Source of the DNA: Spisula solida
Taxonomy: Eukaryota > Mollusca > Bivalvia > Venerida > Mactridae
DNA: 64,000 nucleotides
Assembly: GCA_947247005.1 (NCBI GenBank)
Contig: OX365948.1
Coordinates: forward strand, 11,893,455 to 11,957,454
Reading direction: 5' to 3'
Below the pieces are notes generated by a model. That model saw only the letters and a list, made by a program, of their open reading frames with translations. It did not search any database and was not told the DNA's origin. The translations under genes and the position numbers were made by a program. Positions 36,026 to 49,188 of this stretch are shown piece after piece. How positions within the stretch are numbered: the first letter of the stretch is position 1; each line of letters begins with the position of its first letter.

Positions 36026-39000
36026 ATGGCAGACACAGCGACAGAAATGCCGGTAGTAAATGAAACTTTAAACGCTACAGCTGAAAATGTTACGGCTAAA
36101 ATACCATCAACACCAGAGGGAATGTTTGTTGCATACAGCAGTCTCGTAATCATGGCTTTAATCCCCATATTTCTGGGATCTTTTCGTTCTGTGAGATACC
36201 ATAAGGAGCAAAAGGTAACACTTCAATATTGAATATATTGCCATATTGAGATTTCAGGTTTATATTCCTTTGGTCTGGACACTCAATTGAAAACGGAGAG
36301 AAAATGCAAAATAGCATGCAGCAGATTCTGTTATTTTGCATGAACGCTTTTGTTTGTCATCCTTTTTTAATGACCAATATCTCATTTTGAAGAGCCAAGT
36401 TTCTTCTACTGCATGATGTATACTGGCCATCTGTTGTTTCGCGGTACTAACAGTTAAAAATACTATTCAAATGCAATAATCAACGTACATCTGTTAAAAC
36501 TGTATATCATCATTTTCTTCCATTCTTTTTACGATGAATACATTACAAATAAGTCAATAAAGTCGCAAAATCAAGGAGTATTGCAACTTTGTTTATGGTA
36601 GGTATCGGCCATGTTTAGTCAATGACGTCATCATTGGTTTCGCGGTACGGGCTAAATTCCAAACAGTAAATTGAACACTAAATGTTAAACACCACTAAAT
36701 GTTAACCACGCTGTATTTCAATCTATTTGTGGTCAATTACGAAATTTAGAAGTTAAATCTTAAGATACGGAAAATATTGGCAGCAGTTAAAATACTTCAT
36801 GCTGCCAAAAGATACCCTTCATTGAAGTGCTAGCAATAGTTTGACTGTCCCTCGTTAGCATTCCCGATTCAGTTTGATTCTTCAAATTCTCAGAATGTGT
36901 GCACCATAAAAATCAGTTTTAGTGGCCCTAAACCTATTTTAACAACAACAACAGGAAGTTAACTGTAGTAAACACTCAGAGGATGGAGTTTTAGAAATTA
37001 CCGCGACTCCAATGATGACGCGAAACCAGTGATATTGAGTATAACTTATTTTTTTCTATCTCTTATAGAATTGAGAAAATTATTGTTTGAATGAGGCAAA
37101 TTGGGTAATTTCTGATAAAATTGGAATTTAAAATGAAAGTAGGTCAAACTCTTTGAGGTCTATTGTTTTATTCCTTGACTGATTTCAATAAATCTTTTTA
37201 AAGCGGAATAATAAATATATTGCATAAACTTATTAGTGTTTTTCTATTGCACAGGGGGGGGGGGGCGGCGGGCATACACGGGTCTTTTGACAGAAGGCTG
37301 TTCCCGATAGGTGGGAATTTGACAGACAGAATGGTGCCGAGTCCCGGGAAATTTTGACTTTGGCCGAAATTTTGATCCCGGGGTATGTAAAGCATCTCCC
37401 AGTGAGGGGATTTTGACAAATTGCCCTTGCTCTAGGGTGGGAATTTAGACTTTGAAAAAGTAAAAATGTCAAATTCCCCTGGGTCGCCCAAGTCTCGGCC
37501 CGCGATATCTCATTGAAAATCTCAAATCTTAGGAAATTAATCAATCAACTCGCCTATCCATTCTTTTTATGATATTTGTAGTGATGAAATTTTCATTTTC
37601 AGGAATCTGGAGAGAAACCCGAGACAATGACGAGCAAGGACGCAGCAATGTTTCCTATCATTGCAAGTTGTACATTGTTTGGAATCTATTTAGTGTTCCA
37701 GGTAAGTTAAATATTTCAAATAAAATTTACAATCAGACCTATATCATGGTATTTTCAAATGGAAATGAACTTTTTGAAGAGAAGTTTGGGCAAAGTTTGA
37801 TCATTCGGAGTAAAATCAATATTAATGTCATGTTTTCATGAAAGGGTATGACCTGTCACAATTATTGGTATCAACCCAAGTGTTACAAAACACATCTACA
37901 GGCAGTTGGGTTAAATGATACCAAATTAAATATGTTTTTACTTGAACCAATTGTTGATGGCCCTGAATTTAGTGAAGTTTCCATATGTCTTGTTTTCATT
38001 TTGATCTATACTGCTGTTTTCCTACCTTTCAGGTATTCTCAAAGGAATATATCAACATGTTGCTGGCAGTATACTTTTTCTTTCTGGGTGTTCTAGCATT
38101 GGCTCATATTGCCAGGTAAATTATTTTTGTAATTTATCTTTTTCCTGTAAAACCTTAATAAAAAGACCAGCATTGGTATCCTTCAACACTGGCTTTTTAA
38201 TGAGATGGCCTTAATTTTGATATTGAATCAATTATTATTGCTTTTGGAGTTTCAATAGTTTTTGGGAAAAACTGTATAAAACTGTTAAAAGTTATTTTCT
38301 ACTCCAGTGTTTTATTCATTTGTTTTGCTTAACAAACTTGAAATATGTATCTATACAGAGTAAGATCATCCATGAAGATGAGTATGCTATTGTCATTGAA
38401 TACATTGTATTAATGCTATTTTGGTTGAAAATATATTTTACATTACCATGATTGTAGTTAATCATCAGATTTTTGTATCATATATTACAGCCCACTCTTA
38501 CATCCCCTGATTCCACCACTTTTCCCTAATGAGGAATATCACATGATCTTCACACAGGGTGGAGGAGAGAAGAAAGAGGGTAAGTGGACACCATGGAATA
38601 TCTAAATTTCAGGGCTCAACACTAACACTGGTCTGGTGTCCCCCGTGATCTTAGACCAGTGGTTTTTGTGGTTGACTACTTATTCATGGAAGTCAGCTGG
38701 TCCCATTGACAACTGAACATACCAACAAAATTATTTTTCAAAAATGATCTTACAGCTGTTTAAATGGAAATTTCAAAGTGATAAATGATGTTTTGATTGA
38801 AATCACTATAATTGCTCTACGTAGATAAATGATGTTTTGATTGAAATCACTATAATTGCTCTACGTAGATCTAAACACAGTAAAATATAGAAGCATAATA
38901 TGGTGAAAGTTGCTTGAAAAAACTTCCTAGAATTCTGTCGGACCAGCAAGTTTGAAAAGCTGCTGGTCATTTGGACCACTATTAAATATTGGTTAGTTTC

Positions 39001-42000
39001 AAGCCCTGTGTCTTAATATATCTACCTGGTATATATAATAACTGATATGCCAGTAATGATTGTGGAGATGGCTCTGTTTGTTGAAGGTTGTTTGTTGAAG
39101 GTAGCCAAGGAAAGTGTATATGGTGGCAGGGTGTCTTGAATAATTACAGTTAACACATTACTCATTGCATGTTACATATTATGGTAAAATAAGTTGAGAG
39201 GTTAAACCACTGCTGTTATCAATAATTGATTAGTTGATTAAATAGAGGATATTTGTTGATTTTAGTGTAAGATCAAATTTTATTTTACTGAGTAAACACA
39301 GAAAATCATTATTTTTTTGGAGTGGCTACCACGAGTGAAAATTTAATTTTCTGTGATCACAAGTGAAATAAAATCGATCTTACACCTAACATCGACACAT
39401 TTTCTGTTTATTGTATGCCTCAATTTCTCTTAAAATGGGCCGTAATTGGCTTAATTGGAAAAAATCACGCCCAAATAGGAATGTCACGACGTGAGAATTA
39501 TGACACATATTTTAAAGTCCGGCGCCTTTGATGTTACGTTTCTTTTTCTGCATGATACTGGAACCAGCTTCTAAAACAGTGAAAATTACAAAGTGGTAAT
39601 TTCACTGCTATTTTCGCTAAAAAAATTAATGTAATATGACTTGTTAAAAGTTTTAATTCTTACGTTTATCACCACAGAATTGGTCAATTGGAAATTTGAC
39701 AGAAAGGACCTGTTAGTAATTGCCCTGTGTGGTGTAGTCGGATTGTGGTACCTGATGAAAAAGGTGAGTGACTATTAAATAGTACAATTGAATGTTTTTG
39801 TAAGATTAGCTTATGTTCGTTAAAAGTACAGATACAGTTGCAGAATGTTTCAACTAGCATAGTTCCCATGGGCATGGTAAGCAAGGGACTGCTCATTATT
39901 TGAAAAAAAACCCATAGGAATGAGAAACATCAAAATCTGGAATTAAACTAAGGAAGAGTCTGAGGAAGATGTTAAGTTTAAATGTACTTCAAAAGGCACC
40001 ATTTACCATTTAATTATGCCCAAAGAACATTAGAATACTGCAATACTGGGTGAATATCCCAATTGTGCAACAATAAAAAAGGAATAATGTATAGGGGTTA
40101 AAAGGTTTATTAAAGAAACATCTTCGTTGAATTGTTTTTTAGTACAATTTCCTTGATTTCTAATGCTGCAATGAGGCATTCATTTTCATGTAGTCCATAC
40201 AAGAAAAATATTGTTTGGGGGGGGGGGGGTATTGTCAGAAAAAGGAGAAAACGCATACTACATGTAATTCGGCCCCCTAAAAATAGTATATCACTTGATG
40301 AAAATGTTACATTATAAATGTTTTATTTCAGCACTGGATTGCTAACAATCTGTTTGGACTTGCATTTGCTGTGAATGGTGTAGAGTTCTTATCATTGAAC
40401 AGTATTACTACTGGCTGTATACTGTTGGGAGGTCTCTTCATTTATGATGTATTCTGGGTATTTGGTACCAACGTCATGGTAACAGTCGCCAAGTCATTCG
40501 AAGCACCAATCAAATGTGAGTTCATGTTTTGGAAAAAATTTTGTTTGTTCATAAATTCTAGTTTCTTTTTTGTTAAAAATTTCAGATTTAATATAACATT
40601 ACCTAACGTGTTCACCTACAGTACATGTATCAATTATTCTGATAAATGACTGGTTATATTGTATGGGTGTATGATCATTAATTTCATACCAGGTGTACTT
40701 AAACGTAACGGATATTTGACACCCATACAATATCTGCATTGTAGATTGGTATATGCGCTAAAAGGCATCTGATTAGAATGTGTCAAAATACATTGCTATG
40801 GAGTGAATGGTTTGGTTGAATGCTAACTATGCTATTTGATACAATCATGTGGATTGCATAGATAATTTGTATCCTCATCAAAGTATATTTCTCAAGCTTC
40901 CAACCAATCTCTCAATATATGGGATATGCAGACTGAAGTAAGTTAGTTTCAAATATGAATTTGATGTTGTATTATTGCTTGTTATCAATGTTGTTGTTGT
41001 ATTTCAGTGGTGTTTTGTTTGTTTTCAATGTTGTTGTATTTCAGTGGTGTTTTGTTTGTCATCAATGTTGTTGTTGTATTTAAGTGTTGTTTTGTTTGTC
41101 GTCAATGTTGTTGTTGTATTTCAGTGATGTTTTGTTTGTTTTCAATGTTGTTGTTGTATTTCAGTGGTGTTTCCTCAAGATTTGTTGGAGAATGGATTGG
41201 GTGCCAGTAACTTTGCTATGTTAGGTCTCGGTGACATTGTAATCCCAGGAATCTTCATTGCTCTCTTACTTAGATTTGATAACAGGTAAATTACTATAGT
41301 GTTCATTCAATAGTTATGGAAAGTTGGAATACGTTACTGCAGGTCATGATCTCTCAAACGATCTCATGCTCAAATTGTGTTGCATTTATGAGTTAATGTG
41401 AATTAAGACTTAAAGATAAAAGCATTGTGCATTACATAGTGTAATACAGCAAGGACAGTCAAGGACTCCAACTTTTAAGAACTCCACCTTGAGATTAGTT
41501 TTAAACTCAAGATGGTGATTTGAGCAAAATCTCAATTTGAGCTGAGATGTTATGGGAGATCAAGACCAAAAGTCTCAGTTTCAAATTCTCCATCTGGAGG
41601 TTGATCCTACAAAATTTTAGTGAGGAGAACTTTTTCATTACAAATCACTGATTATGCATATTGCACTAACCTGTCCTATAGACATTGCTCCATAGACATG
41701 TTAATACATTTACCAGTAGCATTCTTATGAATAGTCCAGTTAGACTAAGATTGTGGAGGTATTCTGCATACTAGTTGCTGGAAAAATATATTTATGAACA
41801 TACCCTGATAAGAGACTTGTTAAATTGTGTACACTATCCCATATGTATTTGAAAATTATTGGTTATTCCCACCTCTATACTGATAAGGAGAATGAATAAG
41901 ACTATGGAGTAATGAGTAAAACCAAAGTTTTGACTGTGTATTGCCTCATGTCGTATTTGTGTTAAATATTGTTATACCTAATCTTGGCCTCATGATGCTT

Positions 42001-43254
42001 TAAGAAAAAAGAGAAAGATTTTAATTAAAATCAAATTGCACAAAGATGTAATCATAAATGTAGTTAGTATTCTAAACTGTCATAATTTTAATTGTTTGTA
42101 TCTTATATTTCAGCCGTAGGAAGGGTAGCAGGGTATATTTCTATGCTAGTTTTCTTGCCTACTTCCTTGGTCTTCTAGCTACCATTCTAGTCATGCATTT
42201 CTTCAAACATGCCCAGGTAATATATAATACTTATATTCTTGTATGCAATGTCATATTATAATATGGTCCTTAATGGATTGAAATTTAAACAAGATCATAA
42301 CAGAATACAATGTTACAGGTATTCACTCAGGGTTGAATTTCACATGCCATTTTGAGAATTTTTTGTCTGGAATTTATCATTTTATATTTACTTATAACAC
42401 AATGAGAAAAAATACTTCAGTGGAGTGAGCGTTCTTGTTGGAAATTTGGAGGGATAATATATTACTCCTCAACTGTTGTTAAACAACAACATAGCATTTC
42501 AGACAATGTCTGTGATTCTGTTACTGATTAAAGTTAAACCCATTGTAATTCGTAAATTGATATCAAATAATCTTACATTGAGTCACATGCAAAGAAATGA
42601 ACTTATTGATGGCATAAGAATATATTAATTATTTGTTGTTGTCGTTTTTTTCCAGCCTGCCTTGTTATATCTGGTACCAGCATGTATAGGTGTACCGGTC
42701 TTAGTTGCTCTTGTACGAGGTGAAATCAAACCATTGTTCAGGTAAGAACATTATTTTCAAATATGCCAGGAGAGGTTGAAAATTTAATTGGGTACCTGGT
42801 AGTTCACTTGATGACTTTCAGTTTGTAGATGGAAATAGAAAAGAAATTTGAAATAAAGTATATTTGATTGTTACTTATACATAAATTTGTAGATGGAAAA
42901 GTATGTTGACAAACATTATATTTGATTACTGTATTGTATAAAATAACTTGGAAGTTTGTAGGTTTTTTGTTTTGTATCAGGCAAGGAATTTCTCATATGA
43001 AGCTAAATAATGGTGAAATATCAATTTTTTCATAAATTTCAAATGCTGATACTGTAATACCAATAAAACTTTAAAACTGTCAACAGTATTAACATTTCTG
43101 CATGGAAAAAAATTTGTCAGCCCTTCTATTTTCATTTGTTTTAACAGTATATGTTTCTGTATTTAGTTATGAGGATCATCCAGAAGAAAAGAAGGAAGAG
43201 AAAGTAGAACAGAAAGAAAGCACATCTAGTAAGAAGGCAAAGAAGACTAATTGA
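36026..43254 (+). CDS. HM13: Signal peptide peptidase (intramembrane aspartyl protease)
   Basis: Cuts leftover signal peptides and some tail-anchored substrates within the ER membrane. Ten exons: 36026-36214, 37603-37701, 38033-38115, 38491-38579, 39678-39763, 40332-40515, 41165-41285, 42114-42216, 42656-42741, 43167-43254. Total 1128 nt, 375 residues (human 377), every phase matching. N-terminal glycosylation sequons NET, NAT and NVT precede STPEGMFVAY, the first membrane segment. The catalytic YD motif lies in FIYDVFWVFGT (Asp 221), GxGD in MLGLGDIVIPG (Asp 267), and PAL at 319-321. These are the complete presenilin-type active-site signatures, two residues offset from human D219 and D265. 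Nine membrane segments are expected. The C-terminus ends KKTN, a dilysine KKXX ER-retrieval signal. The exon 7 acceptor lies at the end of a small tandem array. It shares a promoter with GADD45GIP1. Confidence 0.96.
37230..37545. repeat. G-run and GC-richer repeat in HM13 intron 1
   Basis: A run of about 13 G (with GCGGCGGG) near 37254-37270 is followed by about 270 bp richer in GC than its surroundings. That part repeats words such as GGGAATTTGACA, GGGAAATTTTGAC and GGGGATTTTGAC. It is probably a decayed dispersed repeat. Two overlapping minus-strand open frames are proline-rich by composition only. Confidence 0.5.
38780..38867 (+). repeat. Exact 44-bp tandem duplication in HM13 intron 4
   Basis: GATAAATGATG at 38780 recurs at 38824, and the 44 bp between repeat exactly. 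The lack of divergence suggests a recent duplication. Confidence 0.9.
39265..39385. repeat. Fold-back element
   Basis: The left end GTGTAAGATCAAATTTTATT and right end AATAAAATCGATCTTACAC are inverted copies. The similarity continues inward (ACACAGAAAAT / ATTTTCTGTGAT) for about 55 bp per arm. No clear target duplication is seen. It lies in HM13 intron 4 and may be a MITE fragment. Confidence 0.6.
40985..41164 (+). repeat. HM13: 40-bp tandem array duplicating the HM13 exon 7 splice acceptor
   Basis: Five copies of GTTGTTGTATTTCAGTGGTG (some variant) place an AG at 41007, 41044, 41084, 41124 and 41164 (steps of 37, 40, 40 and 40). The last is the true acceptor, since the following TGGTGTTTCCTCAAG continues the SPP reading frame. 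The third copy reads TTTAAG instead of TTTCAG. Using the copy at 41124 would add 40 nt and shift frame. Using 41044 adds 120 nt but meets TGA at 41125. Confidence 0.88.
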
Positions 43255-45790
43255 GAAATTAGATCTCAAAGTCTTGGTGTTAGCATGGAAGCGTATTTCT
43301 GCAATTAAGATGGCCATAATTTCACAGTTTATTCAATATTTACAGAGAGAGGTACCGGTACTACCGGTAGTTGAAATGACGTTTTACCTACATATTGTGT
43401 GTTCAGTAAACCTGTCTCATTCTAGCATGCTGGTGACTTTGTATAATATCCTCTAGGTTTTCTAATAATGAGACACTTTACAGGGGTGTCAAAATTCTGG
43501 ATCAATCCAGGTTTTACCTCTCCATACTGTTAAGATTGATAAAAATCCTGAGGGGAAATATTACAGAAATTGGGTTAAGGGCAGATATGCCTTAAATCAA
43601 CTGAATGGGGAGTACGAATCATTAGTGTGCATGTTCACGTATGACAACTGAATGGCTGCACACATATGTTAGCACAAGTTTTATATCAGCTAAAATGTGT
43701 ATTTCTGGATTTGATATCCATGCTGACTGACACCTCTGATGTTAACGTCAGAGTAAGTTATTGTTGATTGAATAAATAATTAAGGAGAAGGTTGTCAAGT
43801 TCTTATTGCTATTAATTACCCGACTTTGAGGCTCAAACAGATGCATTCGTAACAATGCAGCATATTACAACCTTCATTATATGCATTAAATAAACCACTT
43901 AACCCAGCATTATTTGAATTATGATTGATTATGAGATTGCAGTAACAAGTTGCTTTATGATTAGCATTGATGATATCAAAACATGACTATATTGTGATGT
44001 TTTCATTCGCAAACCTAACTTGACCTGGATAATGTATGATATTGGTAAAAAGGACAATGAATAGTATTCTGTTTTATATTGGGCCAGAATAGATGAATTC
44101 TTAGACAATCACCCTCTCTCGCTTCTTGACCTTTTTTCCTAAAAATCGATTGTTTGTATGTAGGGGTTCCATTTGACTCGGGAGTAGGTGTTTTGACACT
44201 TGAAATTTCAAAAAAGCCAAAGTTTGACCCTCAAGATTTTGGTTTGAATAATCATTTTCTCTTAAAAGCATGGGTACTTTGCCTACAAAACTGTAAAATA
44301 TAGTCCAAATGACTGTTCAGATTCAGAAGCTAGTGGAACCCCTGGTCTCTATGTATGATAACTGTCAAAAGCGCTAATAAGTAGTCCAAATAAAAAAAAA
44401 GAAACAAAAATTAACAACTTGTCGAAAAAAGAAATTTGGATGATTGTCTATGTAATGATAATAAACTATCGAACACAATTTATCCTTTTAATATAACATC
44501 AAAGATTATAGTCTAGCAATTGATTTTTGATGGTCTTACGTATATTATTATTTGTTATTATATGTATGTCTTTTATTTCCTGATGGTAGTGTAGAAACAT
44601 AGTGATCTGATCATTCTCCGAGAGGGTTCATTATATGTTGCATTTACTCTTCTCCATTAATTACTGATACATGTATTGAAATTGTGTTCATCACAAGTTT
44701 TAAAATCATTCATTTTTTGTTGGTATTTTTTTGTGAAAAAGGTAATTTCTAGTACACGGGGTTTTAAATTCACATGTTTAATAAGTTTGGAAAGAAACCA
44801 CATAATACAGGTTCACTGCTCATGGAGTTTGTTGTATTTGTACTACTGGTTATAGGTTTTGGAAACTTTTGTTTATTGTCTTAGGTCTTTTAAGTCTGGC
44901 ACATAACTTCAAGACTTTATTATTATTCTTTGTTTTAATTGCGTTGATTGAGAATTTTACTTAAGTTAGCAGAATTCCTATTTTTATTTTAGAGCAAGAA
45001 TTGTCAGATCATTTAATCATGTTTACATTTTCAACTCCTTTATTCTTGTTTTATTTGTAATTTTAGGAATAAAATTAAGATGTTATGCTTGAATTCGAAT
45101 GTACAAATGTTGTGATACATAATACATGAATTGGCATTTCAATTATGCAAAAAGCATAAATTAATTTGAGATTCTTCATACAATCAAAATTTTCTGGAAT
45201 CTGTCCTTGATTCAAATCTCCTATTCATTTAGTCTTGTGAATTAAATTGCGTGCATGTATGTAGACAGTATGTATCAAATGTTGTTGAAAGTATTAAATT
45301 TATGTAATTTATTGAAAAAAAATTCTGGAGAAATTGTCTAATAAAGCTAGTAAATAGCCTAATACTTCAAAATTAACAGGTTAAGAGCATTTGCATGGCT
45401 TTCATTTATCAAGCTAGCAGTATGCTGGTGCATTAGTGTTAATTACTTACTGTACATATGTATGCATTTATTCCACCAGGAAGATTTTAAAACTATTAAA
45501 TTGTCAAACCTGAGATGAACTAGCTGTGGAATATGAAGTTCATTTAATATTGTATTATTTCATTTCAAAATAATTATTGTATTCCATTCTCTTGTTCTGG
45601 CATTAATCATACCGGTGTATTTTGCTGGCCTTCACAGATATACATTTTACAAACTTGAATGACCCATGAATAGTGCATATGAAGCTATTAAGTAATTATT
45701 AAATATTTATTGATGTAAATAATTGCTTAGATTTCAGAAGTTTATGTATAATTATGTGTACTAGTCTCATTGTTTATAAAACAAAATAAA
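43255..45790 (+). other. HM13: HM13 3' UTR
   Basis: After the stop at 43254, about 2.5 kb of AT-rich non-coding sequence runs to an AATAAA at 45785-45790, followed by GT-rich sequence (TTTGTGTGTTTGTTGT) as expected downstream of a cleavage site. Earlier AATAAA words (for example near 43771, 43889 and 45069) could give shorter forms. No long open frame or repeat element is seen here. Confidence 0.5.
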
Positions 45791-46119
45791 GTATGATAGG
45801 AACTCCATTTGTGTGTTTGTTGTAATTTTCTATTATCTGTGTATATTGGGCGGCATGGTCAGGGGTGTCAATTTTACTGATTTATCCGGAATTCCGGATT
45901 TTACACTCCTGAAAAAGCAATGGCTTCTGACCAAAATATAAGTTAATTGATGAAAATATCTCAAGAAATGACAAAGTTATGGACAACTTAATCTGCTCTG
46001 GAGGATTTTGTTTAATTCAAACTGAGTTATATATTAAAACAATGTCATTGAAGGCCTCCTGTCTGGCAAAAATGGTCTGCCATATACGATTTTCCTGATT
46101 TTTAATTTGGCCCTGTTGA

Positions 46120-46445
46120 CATCCCTGCATGGTGGTCATGTGGGTAATGCTCTATGGATCAAGAGGTCCCTGGTATTCAGTGTTTCCCAACGAACTTGAG
46201 ATGAACTGGTGGGTTACCCGGAGATAGTCTAGCGTGTATTGTTACTGTAAACCAGGCATGTTAAAGAACCAATGAGTCTATACATTGTATTTGGAAAGAG
46301 CTTGGGTATCACACCCAAATTCCTTGTATCACACAACTGTCCCTTCAATTTCCCTATCTAGCAGGGAAAATAGAATGACCATGTACTGTCTCCAGTCCAT
46401 CAGAAACAAATGACATCACTACAGGGAATTTCACATTTCCTGTAC
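46120..46445 (+). repeat. Old SINE copy
   Basis: Contains GTGGGTAATGCTCTATGGATC (a decayed tRNA-like head) and CATGTTAAAGAACCAATGAG, the central motif shared with the copies at 2244 and 35060, then CTTGTATCACACAACTGTC. It directly abuts the Penelope-like remnant. Confidence 0.55.
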
Positions 46446-47240
46446 CAGTTGTAAGGGTAATGAATTCAGCATGTCTGTCCGTACATAGACACATTCTTGT
46501 GGATGCAACTTCTGGTTTTGATAAAGTGAAGAGTTTGACTCAAGATGATGCCCTCAAAAACTCTATAAAGCATGAAAAGCTTATTATACCCTTTGTTGTT
46601 GAATACAACACATCTCTACCTAATATTGGCAACATCATATATAAATATTGGGACTTACTTCAATTGTCCGACAATCCAGCTGTTAAAACGTTACATTCCT
46701 ATAAGCCTACAATGGCTTTTAAACGTCCTACGAATATTAAGGACATTTTAGTAAAAACAAACTTTCAGATGTCTGATGTTAACTTCACTTCATCAAAATG
46801 TTATCGTTCTAAATGTTCGCACTGTTCTCATATTACTGAAAGTGATCATTTCAAAAGTTCTCAATGTAATGGTACTTTCAAACTTAAGAGTAACGTCAAC
46901 TGCAAAAGTGCAGATGTCATATATCTAATAACATGTACTAAGTGTAGTATGCAATATGTAGGTCAATCTAGCCAACAAGTTTCTAGGCGTATGAACAACC
47001 ATCGTTGTGACATTTTTAGCTTTACTAATCTTTAGTCATGTAGCTACTCACTTCAACCATGACGGACATAATCTAAACGACTTTAGTTTTATGCCTATTG
47101 ATGTTGTCCATGATGATATGAAACATATTGGTTTCATAAACTTGACACAGTTTTTCCTAAAGGCTTGAATGCTAAAATAATGTATAATTTTTTTTAATAC
47201 GCCTCTTCATTTCATTATATTTTTCTGCAATGTAACACCA
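46446..47240 (+). pseudogene. Penelope-like retroelement remnant with GIY-YIG endonuclease motif
   Basis: The open frame 46460-47035 carries, near its end, IYLITCTKCSMQYVGQSSQ and MNNHRCDI, the pattern of the GIY-YIG endonuclease domain at the C-terminus of Penelope-like elements. Upstream, cysteine/histidine spacing (CYRSKCSHCSHI ... SQC) matches the linker between reverse transcriptase and endonuclease. After the stop at 47033-47035 the family similarity continues in another frame (ATHFNHDGHNLNDFSF), so the copy has a frameshift. The reverse transcriptase core is absent: the element is 5'-truncated, as retrotransposed copies usually are, and inactive. Confidence 0.78.
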
Positions 47241-47454
47241 GACTGGTTTTCTTAATGTCAAATAATACAGTTATCACTGTTTTTGTCTTAATTTGTCTTA
47301 TTAACATTTTTCAGTGATTTTGAATCTTTTTGATCCTGTATTTATTGACTTTATTTTTTACGCCAAAACGTTTAACGTTTTTTACACCAAACGTAACGTC
47401 ATCTTTTATGACGTCATAACCCATGACATTGTTTATTTCTTTGTTTATTATTAT

Positions 47455-47515
47455 TATTGTTCCTGATGAAGACTTGAGAATACAGTCAAAACGTTGAGCA
47501 ATTCTGGAGTTTGTC
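47455..47515 (+). ncRNA. Degraded hammerhead-like core at the end of the Penelope-like remnant
   Basis: CTGATGA (47463-47469) is followed by AGAC, a loop, GTC and AAAAC (47488-47492). This lies about 220 bp after the retroelement coding remnant, where Penelope-like elements are known to carry hammerhead motifs. The expected GAAA reads AAAA, so the catalytic G12 equivalent is missing and cleavage is unlikely. Confidence 0.35.
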
Positions 47516-49188
47516 TTGTTTTACTTTATTTATTCATATTTTTAGTCTCAGATGATTAACCTCCAACATGTAGATGTGCATGAAGGAAACAATTGGTGCT
47601 GCAATGGCTTGTGCCAGACTTCTGGCCCTTTGTCCTTTTATTCCATATATAATATACTACATAATGTGAAGTATTCTTATGGATCCTACTTCGATAGTCT
47701 TTGCAGGGTTTCTAACGGGGGAAGAATGCCCAATCCTGAAAATCAGTCACAATTCTGTTTCGACTGCCACTATTGTTCAAATTCAGCTATGAAACTTAGT
47801 CAATTCTTAGAATTTTTTCACCAAAAAACTTATTTTCTTCAGAAAATTACATTTTTTCAACAAGGGCAGCAAAATGCGGATTATTCCGGAATTCTGGGAC
47901 CCCTGTCTTTGTAGAATTTCCTTTTGACATTTACAGATGAACAACTCAAATATATAAATTTGCAAAAGGGAAAGAAATTGTAGTGATGATTTTTTTGCCA
48001 GAATTATAGAGAGAATAATAGGTTAGCAACAAGGATGAGTTAGGATGAGTAAGTTTATCTGTTAATCAGGTGAGCAGAAGGCAAATCTGATCATTTCCGC
48101 AGCCCGGTCGGATAAACTTTTACACTTAATACCTACTAAGTTTAGTGGATCAAACTCTGACTATTGTTACTCTTTCATTAATCAGCACGAAACGTCACAT
48201 TCCTCAGTTACGTCATAATAAATAATGACATCTGACATCTTGATAGACGTTGTGTAGACCCAGGTAAGTCAAAGAAAATAATCAACCAACCACCAGTTCA
48301 TTTAGGGTAGGAAAACATCACCCTCGGATACGGAATTTCAAGCAGCGACTTTCATGTAAGAATTACTCAAGTAGTCCATTGGATAAAGTGGTCAGTTGGT
48401 TTGTTACATGACCAGGTGACCTAATAAAGCAAAGTTTATTTTGCACCCTGTTATCTGGCTGATATTGCCTGAAGTGACTGGATAAAGTCCTTTGGTCTTG
48501 CATCTAATTTTAGCTTATAGGAGTCTTGCAGGCACAACTCCTACAATTTTGGAATTATTTTGTTAAACCCTGTATAGGTGAACAACCTTGACATGTAGAT
48601 GTGCATATAGAAAAGAATTGGTGCTCTAATAATTTATGTCAGAATTATGGCCGTTTGCAGGCAGGGGCATATTAGTCTGCTGAATGGCAACAGCTCGACT
48701 AGTTAAACCCCACAATTTCCAAAATGTAAGAGATTTGAAACTAGCATTTCACAATACAAATAGTGCCACGAGTCAAAGATCACTGTAATGGTGTAACCTT
48801 TGATCAACTAACATGGAATGCAACAGTGCCAGGGAGCTTAAACAGGACCTCGTTTTTCCCAAGGACTGTATCTGATCACCAGCCCATGTATATAACACAT
48901 GTATATTCAACTGTTTTGTCAAGCACGACAGTTTTTTATCGTTGAACTAGACACTCCTGATAGATTTCTACCCGTTAAACAGAAGAACACAAGTCCCATA
49001 ACTTTAGCTATAGAAGATGTTAAGAAACATAAACACAAATTTTTATATAATATTTATTTCAGCAGTTACCACTGGTGGTTCAAAATAACTGAACCCCGTT
49101 AGTATACAAATACTAATAAATAATATAAATGACATATAAGTATATCAGCAACAAAGTTATCACAAAAAGAAACATATAAAATTCATAC
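47516..49188. other. Intergenic sequence without recognised genes
   Basis: AT-rich spacer. Open frames of up to about 120 codons (47552-47914) show no known similarity and no splice context. Parts such as 47560-47650 and 48590-48660 share words (CAACATGTAGATGTGCATG) and so are repeat-derived. Confidence 0.45.

Noticed and set aside
37233..37544. Proline-containing minus-strand open frame next to the G-run
   Set aside because: The proline run is the complement of poly-G; the sequence is intronic in HM13 and repeat-like.
47552..47914. 120-codon open frame in the intergenic region
   Set aside because: No recognisable domain; part of it is shared with another spacer segment, so it is repeat-derived.
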